From the NCBI GenBank assembly GCA_018292915.2, contig JACVVK020000060.1, positions 334,501 through 398,500 of the forward strand: a stretch of DNA of 64,000 bases, given 5' to 3'. Source of the DNA: Batillaria attramentaria. Lineage: Eukaryota; Mollusca; Gastropoda; Batillariidae. Shown one piece after another: positions 49,878-61,328 of this stretch. The notes beneath the pieces are model-generated. The model had not been told where the DNA came from. It searched no databases and was given only the letters and a program-made list of their open reading frames with translations. A program made the position numbers and the translations under genes. The number at the start of each line of letters is the position of its first letter. Position 1 is the first letter of the stretch.

Positions 49878-50039
49878 ACAAAGCGGAGACAGATAAAAAT
49901 GTTGTGCTAATTGATATTGGCACATATCACATAATTATGTATAGATCTTCAGCAGTGGCGCAGTCGACATGATAATTATAGTCTCAGGTCTCGTGTTTAT
50001 CCCCTTACCAGTAAAATGATCTAGAGGGTACCTCTCTGT

Positions 50040-50074
<35 letters not shown>

Positions 50075-50145
50075 GATGGTTCAAGTGATTTACAAGGTAC
50101 GTCAGTCATTCTGACAGAATGACGCATACGCACGGGTGAAACTTG

Positions 50146-50177
<32 letters not shown>

Positions 50178-52390
50178 TAAGAGAGGCCTTGCGCCTTTTT
50201 TAGTTTGACTTTTTAAAGTGTGGATAGCTTTAAGAGCTCTCAGTCTTTGTCATAGCTGTAAAGCCTCTAGTTACAAAAACAAAACAAACAAAAAAACCAC
50301 TGTATTGCCTGATCTCTTGTATGCATTGCATGGAGGGGTTGAAATTCCCGAAAGTTTCTGCCATTATCTGAAGATTACCATTGGGAGTTGCGCCATCCGT
50401 ACAGCCAAGTCCATCGATCTGGAGCTGGAAGTTATATTCACGCACTCTACAATAAAGACACGAACTATCTGGTGGTGACACTTTATTGCAAAACACGTGA
50501 CTAAAACATTTTGCGATTTGAGCAGTCTCACACCAAACATAAATACTGAGATACCGTGCCTGCTGTCACAGTGTTACGCAACAAGGAAGTTAAAAAAAAA
50601 TCGCAGGACATTTAATGAGTAGTTGGGTTCTTTCACGCGCACACACACAAAAACCACAGGTGCACCAGAAACTGTTCAAAACGTTCGGAAGGAATTCCTG
50701 GGAACATCAAGTGAGGACGTGAGAACAGAGAAAAGATGTGTGTAATAAACTTTGTACATGCAGTTAAGAATTAATTTCAAGCTCTCCAAGAACACAGGTG
50801 CAGAACTGAAACGTCCACTCTGTTACAAAGCAAAACTTCTTTTTACATAATAAACTCAATTTGCCAGTTACCCTATCCGCACATATTAATACCAGCATCC
50901 AAATGCTCATCCATGTTTTCAAGTCATTGACAAGTTTTCCCTGGAATAGGTCATTTTGCGAGACCAGCAGATCGGCGGCTAGGACCAGCCAAACAAGGGT
51001 CCGAACATGCACATTGGATACAATGTGTAGAAAACAGTCGCACATGTCTTGGTAGAAACAGAAGCACTTTTCTGCTGCACTAGTCATTATTCAGGACACT
51101 GACACAAATGTTTGAACTTAAAATGACAGTACAGCCGTGGGCTGTGATGTTGAACAGATCTTGTATCAATTTGACAGGTCTTAATATCTTCCACCTTTGG
51201 ATAAAATAAGAAGAACGAGAAGAAAAAAGTCTCCAATCAAGCAGTTCGCACGAACAACAGTATTATAGCACGCTGACAATAACACCGATATTGTAGAAAT
51301 TAAGGTTGTGGAACTTTGGGTCGACTTCTAAATCAAATCAGTCGTGCCAGCATCATCTGCACACGTGCAGCAAGTTTCCGTTGACCGCACACTCTTCACT
51401 GTCAGAACAATACTACGTACGTATGTTAAAATTGTATGTCGCTGTAATTTATGTATTTTGTAAGTAAAACTGTGACGTAGTATTCGTTGGAATCCTACTT
51501 CCCGTTTAATCCAAAACGAACAGATAGACTGGCCTAGGATTCTGACACCTCCTGCACACACTTGATCAACGCTGAGGCGGCCTCGCCCGGGTATGACGGA
51601 CAACCGGAATTCAGCTACGGATTTGTAGAATCCCATGTATACCCAAATTATTTGCGACACGTACGATTTGTTTGTTCTGTGGAATCCTGTGTCTCGCCGG
51701 CGGGAAAAAAAAATTAAACAAAAACAGCCTGTGTGCGCACACGATCAACACTCACGCATTATGGATGTGTGAAGGTATAAAAATAACAATGCACTGGACT
51801 GGTGTGGAACCATACGAGTGTAAGGCAAGGGGGGAAACACCCGGAAATACTGTGTACATCAGTACACTTGTAACACAGTTGAAACACACTTTAAACACTC
51901 TTTTCGTTTGTGCTGCTTATTTTTGCAGCCATACAGTAACTTACTGTACGAATCATGTACACGTTTATGCTCACATTTCTTTTACAGAAAAAAATGGTAA
52001 AAACGTACGTGTATGTGGCATTAGTATGTGCAACTTTGTTTGACAACAGTTAACTTTATGTACACACACAGGTGCAGTTTTGGTCGGCAAATCACTGTAC
52101 AAATGCACGTTCAGTCGTGACAAACAATTCCTGTACACATGCACGTGCAAACTCGGAAAACAAGAGACAGAAAAAAAACTACCTTTGTCATGACCAAACA
52201 CAGTGGAAATGTGATAGTTAAACGATTATCATGTCAGTACAACGTTGTGTCCTACGAAAGGGTCCACATCGAAGTGTTTGGTCTCTTCAACTTTATTATC
52301 TCAACGAAGTCTGCAGCAAACGAACACTGTGCAATTTTGTGTACAATGTGAACTATACATAAACACATACATTGACAGCTGCTCTAGGAA
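49878..52390. other. Intergenic sequence, no gene recognised
   Basis: About 2.5 kb. Contains (TG)n at 50044-50072 and (CT)n at 50148-50174. Open frames of 60-123 codons occur but have no recognised domain. If the candidate exon at 53183-53302 is real, part of this could be its 3' UTR. Confidence 0.5.
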
Positions 52391-52392
52391 CA

Positions 52393-52447
<55 letters not shown>
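52391..52447. repeat. (CT)n microsatellite
   Basis: About 55 bp of pure CT. Confidence 0.9.
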
Positions 52448-52451
<4 letters not shown>

Positions 52452-52577
52452 TGTCTGTCTTTCTCTCTCATACATATATGTGCACACGCACAAAGTAAAA
52501 TGCAAGGAAAGTTATACTTAATATTCCTTGGAGAAAACAAGGTGTCAGTGATAATTATGAGGAAACACACATTGAGT

Positions 52578-52586
52578 GCACACACA

Positions 52587-52617
<31 letters not shown>

Positions 52618-52693
52618 GTGCGCGCATTGAGTGCACACACACACACACACTCACGCATTGAGTGCACACTGACACACACACGCACACACACAC

Positions 52694-52755
<62 letters not shown>
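52578..52755. repeat. (CA)n-(CG)n compound microsatellite with ATTGAGTGCACAC spacers
   Basis: CA and CG blocks are split by repeats of CATTGAGTGCACA (52571, 52624, 52657), ending in about 60 bp of pure CA. Confidence 0.9.
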
Positions 52756-52758
<3 letters not shown>

Positions 52759-52910
52759 GAGGCGCGAGCGAAAGAGAGTAAGAGTTAAAAGCTTAACATA
52801 ATCGTTACGACTCGCAGTGTGCTCTCAAATCGCATAAAAATGAAACGACATATAATACAACAATACAAAAGTTACAAACAAGTGAATGTCGGATTGCAGA
52901 TTGCACTACC

Positions 52911-53103
52911 AGGGCTGCACATTTCCCACAGCTTCTATAGGACAAAGTGTCCTGGAAACAGCAAAGTGATAGGACACAGTGTCCTGGCCACTTAGTGGCA
53001 ATAAAAATTGTAATAGGACAAATGTCCGCTTGAGGTGGGAAAAATAGGACATTTGAAATTTTTATAGGTCAATGTCCTGGGACCGACTTAAATGTGCAAC
53101 TCT
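52911..53103. mobile_element. hAT-like MITE made of palindromes, 8-bp direct repeat
   Basis: Ends AGGGCTGCACATTT and (reverse complement of the right end) AGAGTTGCACATTT are inverted repeats. The direct repeat GCACTACC flanks both sides (52903-52910 and 53104-53111). Inside are AGGACA-AAG-TGTCCT (52939-52953), AGGACA-CAG-TGTCCT (52971-52985), AGGACA-A-ATGTCC (53015-53027) and GCCACT-T-AGTGGC (52988-53000). hAT elements make 8-bp duplications and often start (C)AGGG, which supports the class. Confidence 0.75.
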
Positions 53104-53182
53104 GCACTACCCATAGTAACTGGAATTTATAATCACAGATGGCTTGTCACCCTTTCCATTACATCAAGTTAATTCATACTGG

Positions 53183-53302
53183 TTAACTGCTTTCCTTCGA
53201 TTCCAGCTCTAATTTTCTCATTTCTTTTTTCGGGGCGAGGAAGAAAAGTGGTGTCACAACCTTAGTCATGATGTCCCTCTCCTGTAATCTAGGGTCATGG
53301 AT
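53183..53302 (-). CDS. Candidate terminal coding exon, unknown gene
   Basis: On the - strand an acceptor with a pyrimidine run (TTTTTTTCCTATGGATAG) is followed by 39 codons starting IHDPRLQERD and ending KLELESKESS, then TAA (53185-53183). The residues look protein-like, with a hydrophobic VVTPLFFLAP stretch, but I do not recognise a family. The phase would fit splicing from the candidate exon at 59154-59371. A chance ORF remains possible. Confidence 0.25.
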   Translation of the reverse strand: MHDPRLQERDIMTKVVTPLFFLAPKKEMRKLELESKESS

Positions 53303-53948
53303 CTATCCATAGGAAAAAAATCAACACATTAATATCTCTGTGGTAGCTGGACCAATATTTATATAATGATAGGACACAGTTGACGCTGAATAACGCTCCA
53401 TGAAAATATACACTTTACCCCTACAAGCTACAGTGCGTGCGTGTCTCAGTGGAAAATGGCCAACGCTAACACTGCGAGGTGAGGTTCGCCGTGCGCCATA
53501 GAGGAACCCATTCTAACTTCAATCAAACTCAGCTAGTAAACAATATCGTGCAGCTTAGGTACGCTGCCATTTTTCTTACATTAGCCTGACGTTTTCCTGT
53601 GCTTAGCCACCACGCAAAAGATGTAGCCACCAAAGTGTTTGTTCGCTTGGATCCGTAACCCAGGACTATCAAAACCTATGACACGGTAACAAATAGGACT
53701 GATTTGAATGCGGGCTTTACATTTTTTTTTATTTTTTTTTATTTTTTATTTTTTTTTTTTTTTTGGGGGGGGGGGGTGAGAAGGAAAAGGACTCACAACC
53801 TGTGGCAAGGTAACAAATAGGATTTGAGTGCTGACTTCTTTTCTTTTTTCTTTTTTTCTTTTCTTTCTTCCTTTCTTTCTTTTTTTCTGCTTCCTCGGGG
53901 GGGGGGGGGGGGTCATTCTTTCTTTCTTAAACGCCGCCGGTGTTCAAG
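53303..53948. other. Intergenic, T-rich low complexity
   Basis: Two poly-T/poly-G stretches (53722-53777 and 53839-53912). No gene seen. Confidence 0.6.
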
Positions 53949-54112
53949 ACGGTTTGCCAGTTAGGGCTGTGGTTTGATATGCAGTAGGCGCTAGTAGAGT
54001 TTAGTAGTTTAGCACTCAGCCCGGTGAAATATCAAGTGCTCTTGGATTATTTGGGCTGAGTTCTGTCCTCAGTAACCCACCATATCAAATTCCGATTTGA
54101 CTGGCAAACCGT
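53949..54112. mobile_element. Fold-back element, 164 bp, perfect 13-bp ends
   Basis: Ends ACGGTTTGCCAGT (53949-53961) and ACTGGCAAACCGT (54100-54112) are perfect inverted repeats. Nested inside are TTTGATATG/CATATCAAA and CTCAGCCC/GGGCTGAG, so the whole can fold into one hairpin. No clear target duplication was found; a MITE is likely. Confidence 0.6.
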
Positions 54113-54177
54113 GCATGCCCACCCCCGGGCTTTAAACTCTTAATACATACGGCACGCATACAACAGCGTGTAAATAA

Positions 54178-54488
54178 TAATAATAATAATAATGAGTATT
54201 GTATTTACCCAATTTCATGAATCGGCCCAAAGCGCCGCGAACTGAGCCCAAAGCGCCGCGAACTGAACCCAACACGCACGCTCACATGAATCACACGCAT
54301 TCTCTCATACGCTGGACATAAACACATTACAATCACGTGGTGCGAAGGGTCAGCTCAGCTATTTAAATTTCGGAATTTAGAATTGCATTTATTTTTCAAA
54401 GTTGGTGGGCTGAACGTTTCCAAAGCAAAGGAGGAGGAAGCCGGAGTACCCGGGGAGAACCCCCGACGATCGGCCCGAATGAACGTGT
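54178..54488 (-). mobile_element. SINE family C, - strand member of an inverted pair
   Basis: Reverse complement of the body of 54580-54995, starting at an (AAT)n run (54174-54193, the 3' tail) and ending near GATCGGCCCGAATGAACGTG. It has an internal 20-bp duplication of CAAAGCGCCGCGAACTGA. The tRNA head is absent. Confidence 0.8.
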
Positions 54489-54579
54489 AGAGAACTGTTC
54501 ATGGAATGCGCGGACTCTGTGAATCAGAATCAGTCCACTGGGTCACAGTACAGCATCTGACACCATTGTGGTGACTCTG

Positions 54580-54995
54580 GTCAGCGGGGGCGGTCGGTGG
54601 TCTAGTGGTTAAGAGACTTGTCACCAATGCGAGAGGTCAGGGGTTCGAGTCCCACTCGGGGCAAAGAATTTTACCTTCTCGTATGTGGCACCGTTCATGC
54701 GGGCCGATCGTCGGGGGTTCTCTCCGGACACTCCGGCTTCCTCCCCGTCTGCTTTGGAAATGTTCAGCCCACCAAATTTAAAAAATAAATGCAATTCTAA
54801 ATTCCGAAATTTAAATAGCTGAGCTGTCCCTTCGCACCACGTGATTGTAATGTGTTTACGTCCAGTGTGTGAGAGAATGCGTGTGATTCATGTGTTGGGT
54901 TTCGTGTTGGGTTTAGTTCGCGGCGCTTTGAGCCGAATCATGAAATTGGGTAAAGCTCCTATACAATACTCATTATCATTATTATTATTTATTAT
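54580..54995 (+). mobile_element. SINE family C, full-length
   Basis: The tRNA-like head GGTCGGTGGTCTAGTGGTTA with B box GGGGTTCGAGTCCC is followed by GATCGTCGGGGGTTCTCTCC, TAAATAGCTGAGCTG, GAATGCGTGTGATTCATG and GGCGCTTTGAGCCGAATCAT. It ends CAATACTCATTATCATTATT. Confidence 0.85.
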
Positions 54996-56161
54996 AAGTT
55001 GTTCTAGAAGTGTACCGCGTACTGAGCAGACGACGTTATTTGGTTGCGGACTGAGGACCAGCTAGACGGCGCTGATTGGCTGCTATTTTCATCAGCTTTT
55101 CCGCGTTCCACACTGTTAAAAAATGGACCGTAGGCTCAAAGAAAGTCTTTTTTATCTAATGTCAGAAGCCACAAAGTCACGAAAACGGTCGCGATGACCG
55201 AATGAAACATCCTTCTGTCTGGCAAAACAGCCTTAGAGCTTCGAAATCGGCAGGTTTCCATCTCAGCGGCGTAAGGAACAAAGAGGCTTTAAATAAACAG
55301 ACTGTGTGTACGCGTAATATATGTGACGGTCTCTCACAAAAGCAGGACAAAGGGTGATTTTGGCCATATGGAGTTATTGGTATCACTGAAAAATGCAGAA
55401 AAATAAACTTTCTTTTTGGTATTAAAAAAAAATTCTGTAGAATGGTGTAGCTTGAGATATGTTTGTTGAAAACTTGCTCTTGAAAATCGGCCATGTTGGG
55501 AAAATGGCTTGCAAAGAGTGACGTGGAAATCATGGCGATATGGCGCAGTTGTATTCTATGCCCGTTTATAACATGTTCATAAGCTACACTCAGCCTTGCA
55601 ACTTTCACAGACGACGTACTAATTGTTTAAGGACCCGAAAATGAGAACGTTCTCAAAGTCACTGACCTACCATCTGTGGGTTTGGTGGGTTTTTTTGTTG
55701 TTGTTGTTGTTGTTTGTTTGTTTGTTTGTTTGTTTGTTTGTTTGTTTTTGTTGTGGTATTTTTTTTTTGGTTGTTGTTGTTTTTTTGTTGTTGTTTTTTT
55801 CAATTTTCTTGAAAGTGGCTGTGCGACTTGTCCCCCTTTGTCCCTATTTGTCCCCCTTTTGTTGGAGCCCATCACAAATTACAACAGGCGATACAAATGT
55901 TCTTAGCTTTCATTTTTTTAAAGCAATCAAACCGTTAACCTGATGTTCAGTCTTGCACGTAACTGGAAACTTCCCTAGCCCTCAATTTCGGCGAATATAT
56001 CTCACAGGTGTCTGTGTTTCAACTACTCTTTGCATTAACATTATTTAGGCCTGTTGATACGTAGGTTTTCGGCTAGTGAAACAAAAGTAATACAGTTAAT
56101 TTCAAAATATAATAATATGAATTCTCATGTCGGGTCGGCTTCCCTCCAATACTTCTTCTCC
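54996..56161. other. Intergenic sequence, no gene recognised
   Basis: A 143-codon - strand frame (55608-55177) has no recognised domain. A (TTG)n/(TTTG)n stretch lies at 55689-55800. Confidence 0.5.
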
Positions 56162-56666
56162 TACCGGCCCCCGTAGTGTTGTGGTTAGCACTTCGGACCA
56201 TGGACCGGGAGACCCGGGTTCGAGTCCCAGCCGAGGCAAGCGGGATTTTTCCTACCTACCTCGGCTCCTACCCACAGCGGGTGTGCTATGGGCCTAATGG
56301 GGAGGCTGTTGCCACACATCCGAGATTCACCCACATCACGGGTGCGACTTTACAAGTGCTACCCTTGGTATGACACATCTCATGATGTGGATGAGTGTAC
56401 GTCCGGCAGCGCAGGTGCCGTAGTTCCCGGGCCTGGTTAACGCCGGGATATTTATGACAAGGAAGCGTGGAATGCGGCCCTGTCCCTCAGTCCCATGCCA
56501 CACGGACCTCCATAGCATCATCATACCATCATCCTAATCTCCATCATCATGCATAAGAAAAATTGCCCCAGCTTTCGAGCCCTCTGTGGATTCCACCCAT
56601 GAGCTGAGAGGAACACCACTGGAGCTGGCGGCGGGTTGGGGCAGATAAAAAAAAAAAAAAAAAAAA
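56162..56666 (+). mobile_element. SINE family B, full-length
   Basis: CCGGCCCCCGTAGTGTTGTG head with B box GGGTTCGAGTCCC, the same body blocks as 1749-2262 and terminal poly-A (56647-56666). Confidence 0.87.
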
Positions 56667-57004
56667 CTCCGGCAGACAGAGTTAAAACATCTCTTTAAAA
56701 AAAAAAAGGATTGAAGAATTCAAAGCCTGCAACATCGTATCAACAACGCCCGTAGTCTTTCCCTGAGCGAGCAGTCGGGTGCGACAAGTTGACTGAACTG
56801 TTTTACCACACTGGTCCCTGACATTCGGATAATCTCGAGTTCACTGTTCTCTCGCTAGTACACAAACACACGTAATGACATTCATAAACGAGCATACATA
56901 GTTAATGTGAAACAAACAGTAGGTGCAACACTCACTAAACGAAACTAATGTTACAAACAAACAAACACAATACACACAAAACATCCAAACAGTTGCAGCG
57001 ATAG

Positions 57005-57246
57005 AATGTATAGACAGGAGATAAGCGCGTTGGACTATCATGCCAGCGACCCAAGTTCGATCCCCAGATGGGCAGGCCGAAGGACACAAATGTACATGGC
57101 CTCAAAATGCCTATATATTCCCTATGCCTACGTGTATGTGACGTGTATTTCATGTGTATGTATTGCCACCCTACTATTGTGAGGCGCCCAGAGCTCCAGC
57201 AGGAGGTTGGGCGCCAGACAAATCCTCATTATTATTATTATTATTA
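57005..57246 (+). mobile_element. SINE family E, tRNA-derived, (ATT)n tail
   Basis: GCGCGTTGGACTATCATGCC and the B-box-like CAAGTTCGATCCCC form the right half of a tRNA-like head. A body with GAGGCGCCCAGAGCTCCAGC follows, and the element ends in (ATT)n. The 5' end is probably truncated. Confidence 0.6.
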
Positions 57247-57672
57247 GCCTCAGGCATCATAGTCACCCCTAAAAATGCTTCAATCTAGAAACAATTACTA
57301 CCATGAACAGACCATTCAAAGGCACGCACCTGAGAGGAGGTACTTCAAATAAACACCAAACATGACCCCTCGCTCTATTTGTGTTCTTACGCCGGCAGGA
57401 ATGGGATTTTTGTCTTCAAATTAACTCCAAACGAGCATTCGTGCTTAATGTGTAACGAACAGTAGGTGCAACCCTCGCTAAGCGAAACTACTTTTACAAA
57501 CAAACAAACACAATAACGTAAAAAAAAATAATAAAAATGTTTTTAAAAAAATTCAAACACTTGCAATGATAGAATATATTGAAGCCAAATGGGCAGGGAT
57601 GATATTTTTTCCTCCAAACTAACTCCAAACGAATTGTGAGCTCAGATAGTTTATCTTTATTGTATTATATCC

Positions 57673-57706
57673 TTGCGTGCGTGCGTGCGTGCGTGCGCGC
57701 GCGTGC

Positions 57707-57776
<70 letters not shown>

Positions 57777-57907
57777 CGTATTTTATATTATGATCATAGT
57801 ATATACGGAGCGGAGCCAATGCATGTGTCTGAAGACAATTTTCTGTTTTAAAATGTATTTTTGGAACACACAATGAAATATTTTTGAATTTGAATTTGAA
57901 TTGAATA
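57673..57907 (+). repeat. Microsatellite plus dispersed retroposon 3' end
   Basis: (GTGC)n and (TG)n are followed by GGAGCGGAGCCAATGCATG, GTCTGAAGACAATTTTCTG, TTTTAAAATGTATTTTTGGA and a (TTGAA)n tail. The same order is found reversed at 34199-34362. Confidence 0.65.
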
Positions 57908-58852
<945 letters not shown>

Positions 58853-58918
58853 GGGTGGGTGGGTGTCTAGGGGTTTAACGTCCTTTTCCACCACACACGG
58901 GTGATATCAAAGACGGGA
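58853..58918 (-). mobile_element. SINE family A, 3' fragment
   Basis: GGGGTTTAACGTCCTTTTCC and GGGTGATATCAAAGACGGG match the family's 3' half in reverse. The head is missing. Confidence 0.75.
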
Positions 58919-59153
58919 ATATCTAAAAGCCTTAGTGTTAAACAAGTCATAGGGTGCTTGGTAGCCCCAAGACGTACGACGTGAAAGTGGGCGCATGTAC
59001 CATCTCAATTCTCCGTAAGCAATGTACCCATACTTGCACCACATTCCTGCCCGCTTTCGGCGATTTGTAATCAGTGTATTGTGACTGTTAGTGTTACAGA
59101 ATCTTCGCGAGTGACCGCGATGATTCAGTGGGTCCCTTTACCTACTGTCCTAC

Positions 59154-59371
59154 GGACGCTAGCAAGGCTGTGCATGGGGCATCATGATTGTCATCTATAG
59201 CGAACAGGTCCTTGTCCATCAGCGTGTACTGCTGAACTCGTCGTCCGCCAGCGGCAGTGGTGTAAATGTGTCTGCACTGGGAATGGGCATATGCCTCGTC
59301 GCACACAACTCTCTTCTGGTTCCCTTTACTGAAGACATCAAATCGCCTCGTAGGCGTTCGTCCAGAAGGAA
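59154..59371 (-). CDS. Candidate coding exon, unknown gene
   Basis: A - strand stretch is open for 72 codons after the acceptor-like TTCCTCTTGTCTCACCGGTAG. It has a protein-like composition with three cysteines (RVVCDEAYAHSQCRH and DAPCTALL) and balanced codon use. A GT donor at 59153-59152 would leave phase 0; reading on instead meets TAG at 59144-59142, so it could also be a terminal exon. I do not recognise the family. It lies 3' of the KCNQ1-like stop on the same strand. Confidence 0.35.
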
Positions 59372-60802
59372 CTACCGGTGAGACAAGAGGAACCATGTTA
59401 CCCGAAGGCCAGCTGCTCTACCTCGCATGACTCAAAGCCCTCACCCCACCCCACCCTCCACCGAGAAAAAAAGCACATTAAAACAAAAACAGAAAATACA
59501 GTTTGTGCGATGGTTTCTCACAAGCGGGTTCAGTTCCGTCATAGGTCACTACATACCCTGACAAAACTGACTGCCAGGTGTGCAGGGTAAGATAGTAAAA
59601 ACACAGAAATGTTACCTTGTGTTTCTGGTAAGATACATTCCGAACCACACTTTGATTCCGGTCTGTTATATCAATTTAATAATATGCAGTCACCGCCTAT
59701 CACAACCACAACAGTATGTTTCTGAAAACATGATTTCGGTCGTGTGTTCCATACATTATGTCAAATCGTAAGGCTTTGAGGGTTATGCATTAATTTATAT
59801 CACAAGATGCCGATCAATTTCATTAGTCAAATCAAAGTCAAAAACCACTGGGGGCACGGAGGGAGGGGGTGGGGGTGGGTGAAGGGGTAACTGAGCATGT
59901 ACACAAGTTCGCTTGTCAAAAAATCAAACCGTTTTCGGCGACCGTCACACATCGGCACAATTTCACGTCTGTTGCTTTCAACTGTTCACTTTGCCCGCAT
60001 GCGATGCTTTCTGTGGTTCTGTTTGGCGGGCGCCATCTCATGCGCTTCATTTAGGGCTGTTGTCTTGCAAGTGTCTGCGATGAAGTTTTTTGTCTGTGAA
60101 TCGCAAGTATGGAATGTAGTTTCCACGCTATCACAGACACTACCGCGACGTCAAACCGGTTACCTGCGTTTACAGGGCAATGAATGCATCACACTTATAC
60201 ACACAACGTTTCTTCACGGCGTCCAGACTCCGTACAGTTTCAATGTACACCAAGTAGAGAAAAAGGTTCCGCTTCAAATCACAGTGTGGGAGGTTCCATT
60301 ACGAATTTTTCGAAAACCACATTGTCTCAGCAGTCAGTCTTGCTAATGCACTGAAAGACTTTGAAATAACTCACCGCCTCCACCAAACTGATATTTCGTG
60401 GTGCCGAAAAACATCTGAACGGGCAATCCGTTGTCCCGCTATTTGTACGATAGTATATGTAATCGTCTGAGCGGTCAGTCCTCCTCACGTGCTGAAAGAC
60501 TTTTTAAAACTCATCAACTCTCTCGTGCTCATATTTCCTGGTGCCAATGAACACTTGAACGGAACATTGTTAGTCCTGATACGCGATTCCTTTCTAGAGC
60601 ACCCCCGCGCCACCTGAACTAACTTGCCGAAGACTTAGGGAAGTTCAGTTTCAGCACGTCTGCTACAGCGGCATACCCGGTTTGGTATCCGGAATCCCTC
60701 ATTTTATTTTTGTCAAGGCCTTAGTTTGGTGAGTGTCTTTGTACTCTGTTTTCACCAGCGCATGAACCCTACAAAGTCCGCAATGGCGTTGTGGGCTGAA
60801 GG
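59372..60802. other. Intergenic or KCNQ1-like 3' UTR, with a duplicated 145-bp segment
   Basis: At about 60326-60470 and 60472-60600 two blocks share CAGTC, GCTGAAAGACTTT or ACTGAAAGACTTT, GGTGCCGAAAAACAT or GGTGCCAATGAACA and CTTGAACGG. No recognised domain is present in the 149-codon + frame at 59897-60346. Confidence 0.45.
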
Positions 60803-61280
60803 TCAGACTTCATCTTCTTGTGCTTCTGTGTTGACTGTCTTTGTCTTGAGGAGTGTGTTGAGTAGGAACATCGCTTGGTCCATTTTCTGGTCCAGCCGGT
60901 TAATCTGGTGAAGAGAGAATGGGCGATGTAAGTAAAAAAACAAAACAAAAAAAAAACCAGAATACAAATCATCAAACCAAATCAAATCAAACTACTTTAT
61001 ACACCCCAGAAGGGAAATTGCAGCTACAACAAACAATCACAATTAAAAGCTTCCTCTTAGGACTTTCACAAAACACAGCGAGTGTTGTGAGTGTTTTGTT
61101 GTTGTTGTTGTTGTTTCCTTGTTTGATCGTGATGCTTAATTCGTACGTCATTCCTTTGACGAGCTGTCTTTTACAAATGTTTTAGTCATGTAGTCTGATT
61201 TTACCTTATGTTATTACTGGAGTTTTTATGTAAGTTATCAGCTCTGGTGCTTCTGCAGCTGGGGGCATGAGGGGGAGAGA

Positions 61281-61328
<48 letters not shown>

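Noticed and set aside
52939..52985. Genuine steroid hormone response elements
   Set aside because: The half-site AGGACA differs from AGAACA, and the palindromes are explained by the MITE structure. Kept only as a structural finding.
55177..55608. 143-codon - strand ORF as a gene
   Set aside because: No recognised motif, no splice context and no similarity to neighbouring genes; chance cannot be excluded.
59897..60346. 149-codon + strand ORF as a gene
   Set aside because: No recognised domain, atypical composition and partial overlap with a duplicated noncoding segment.
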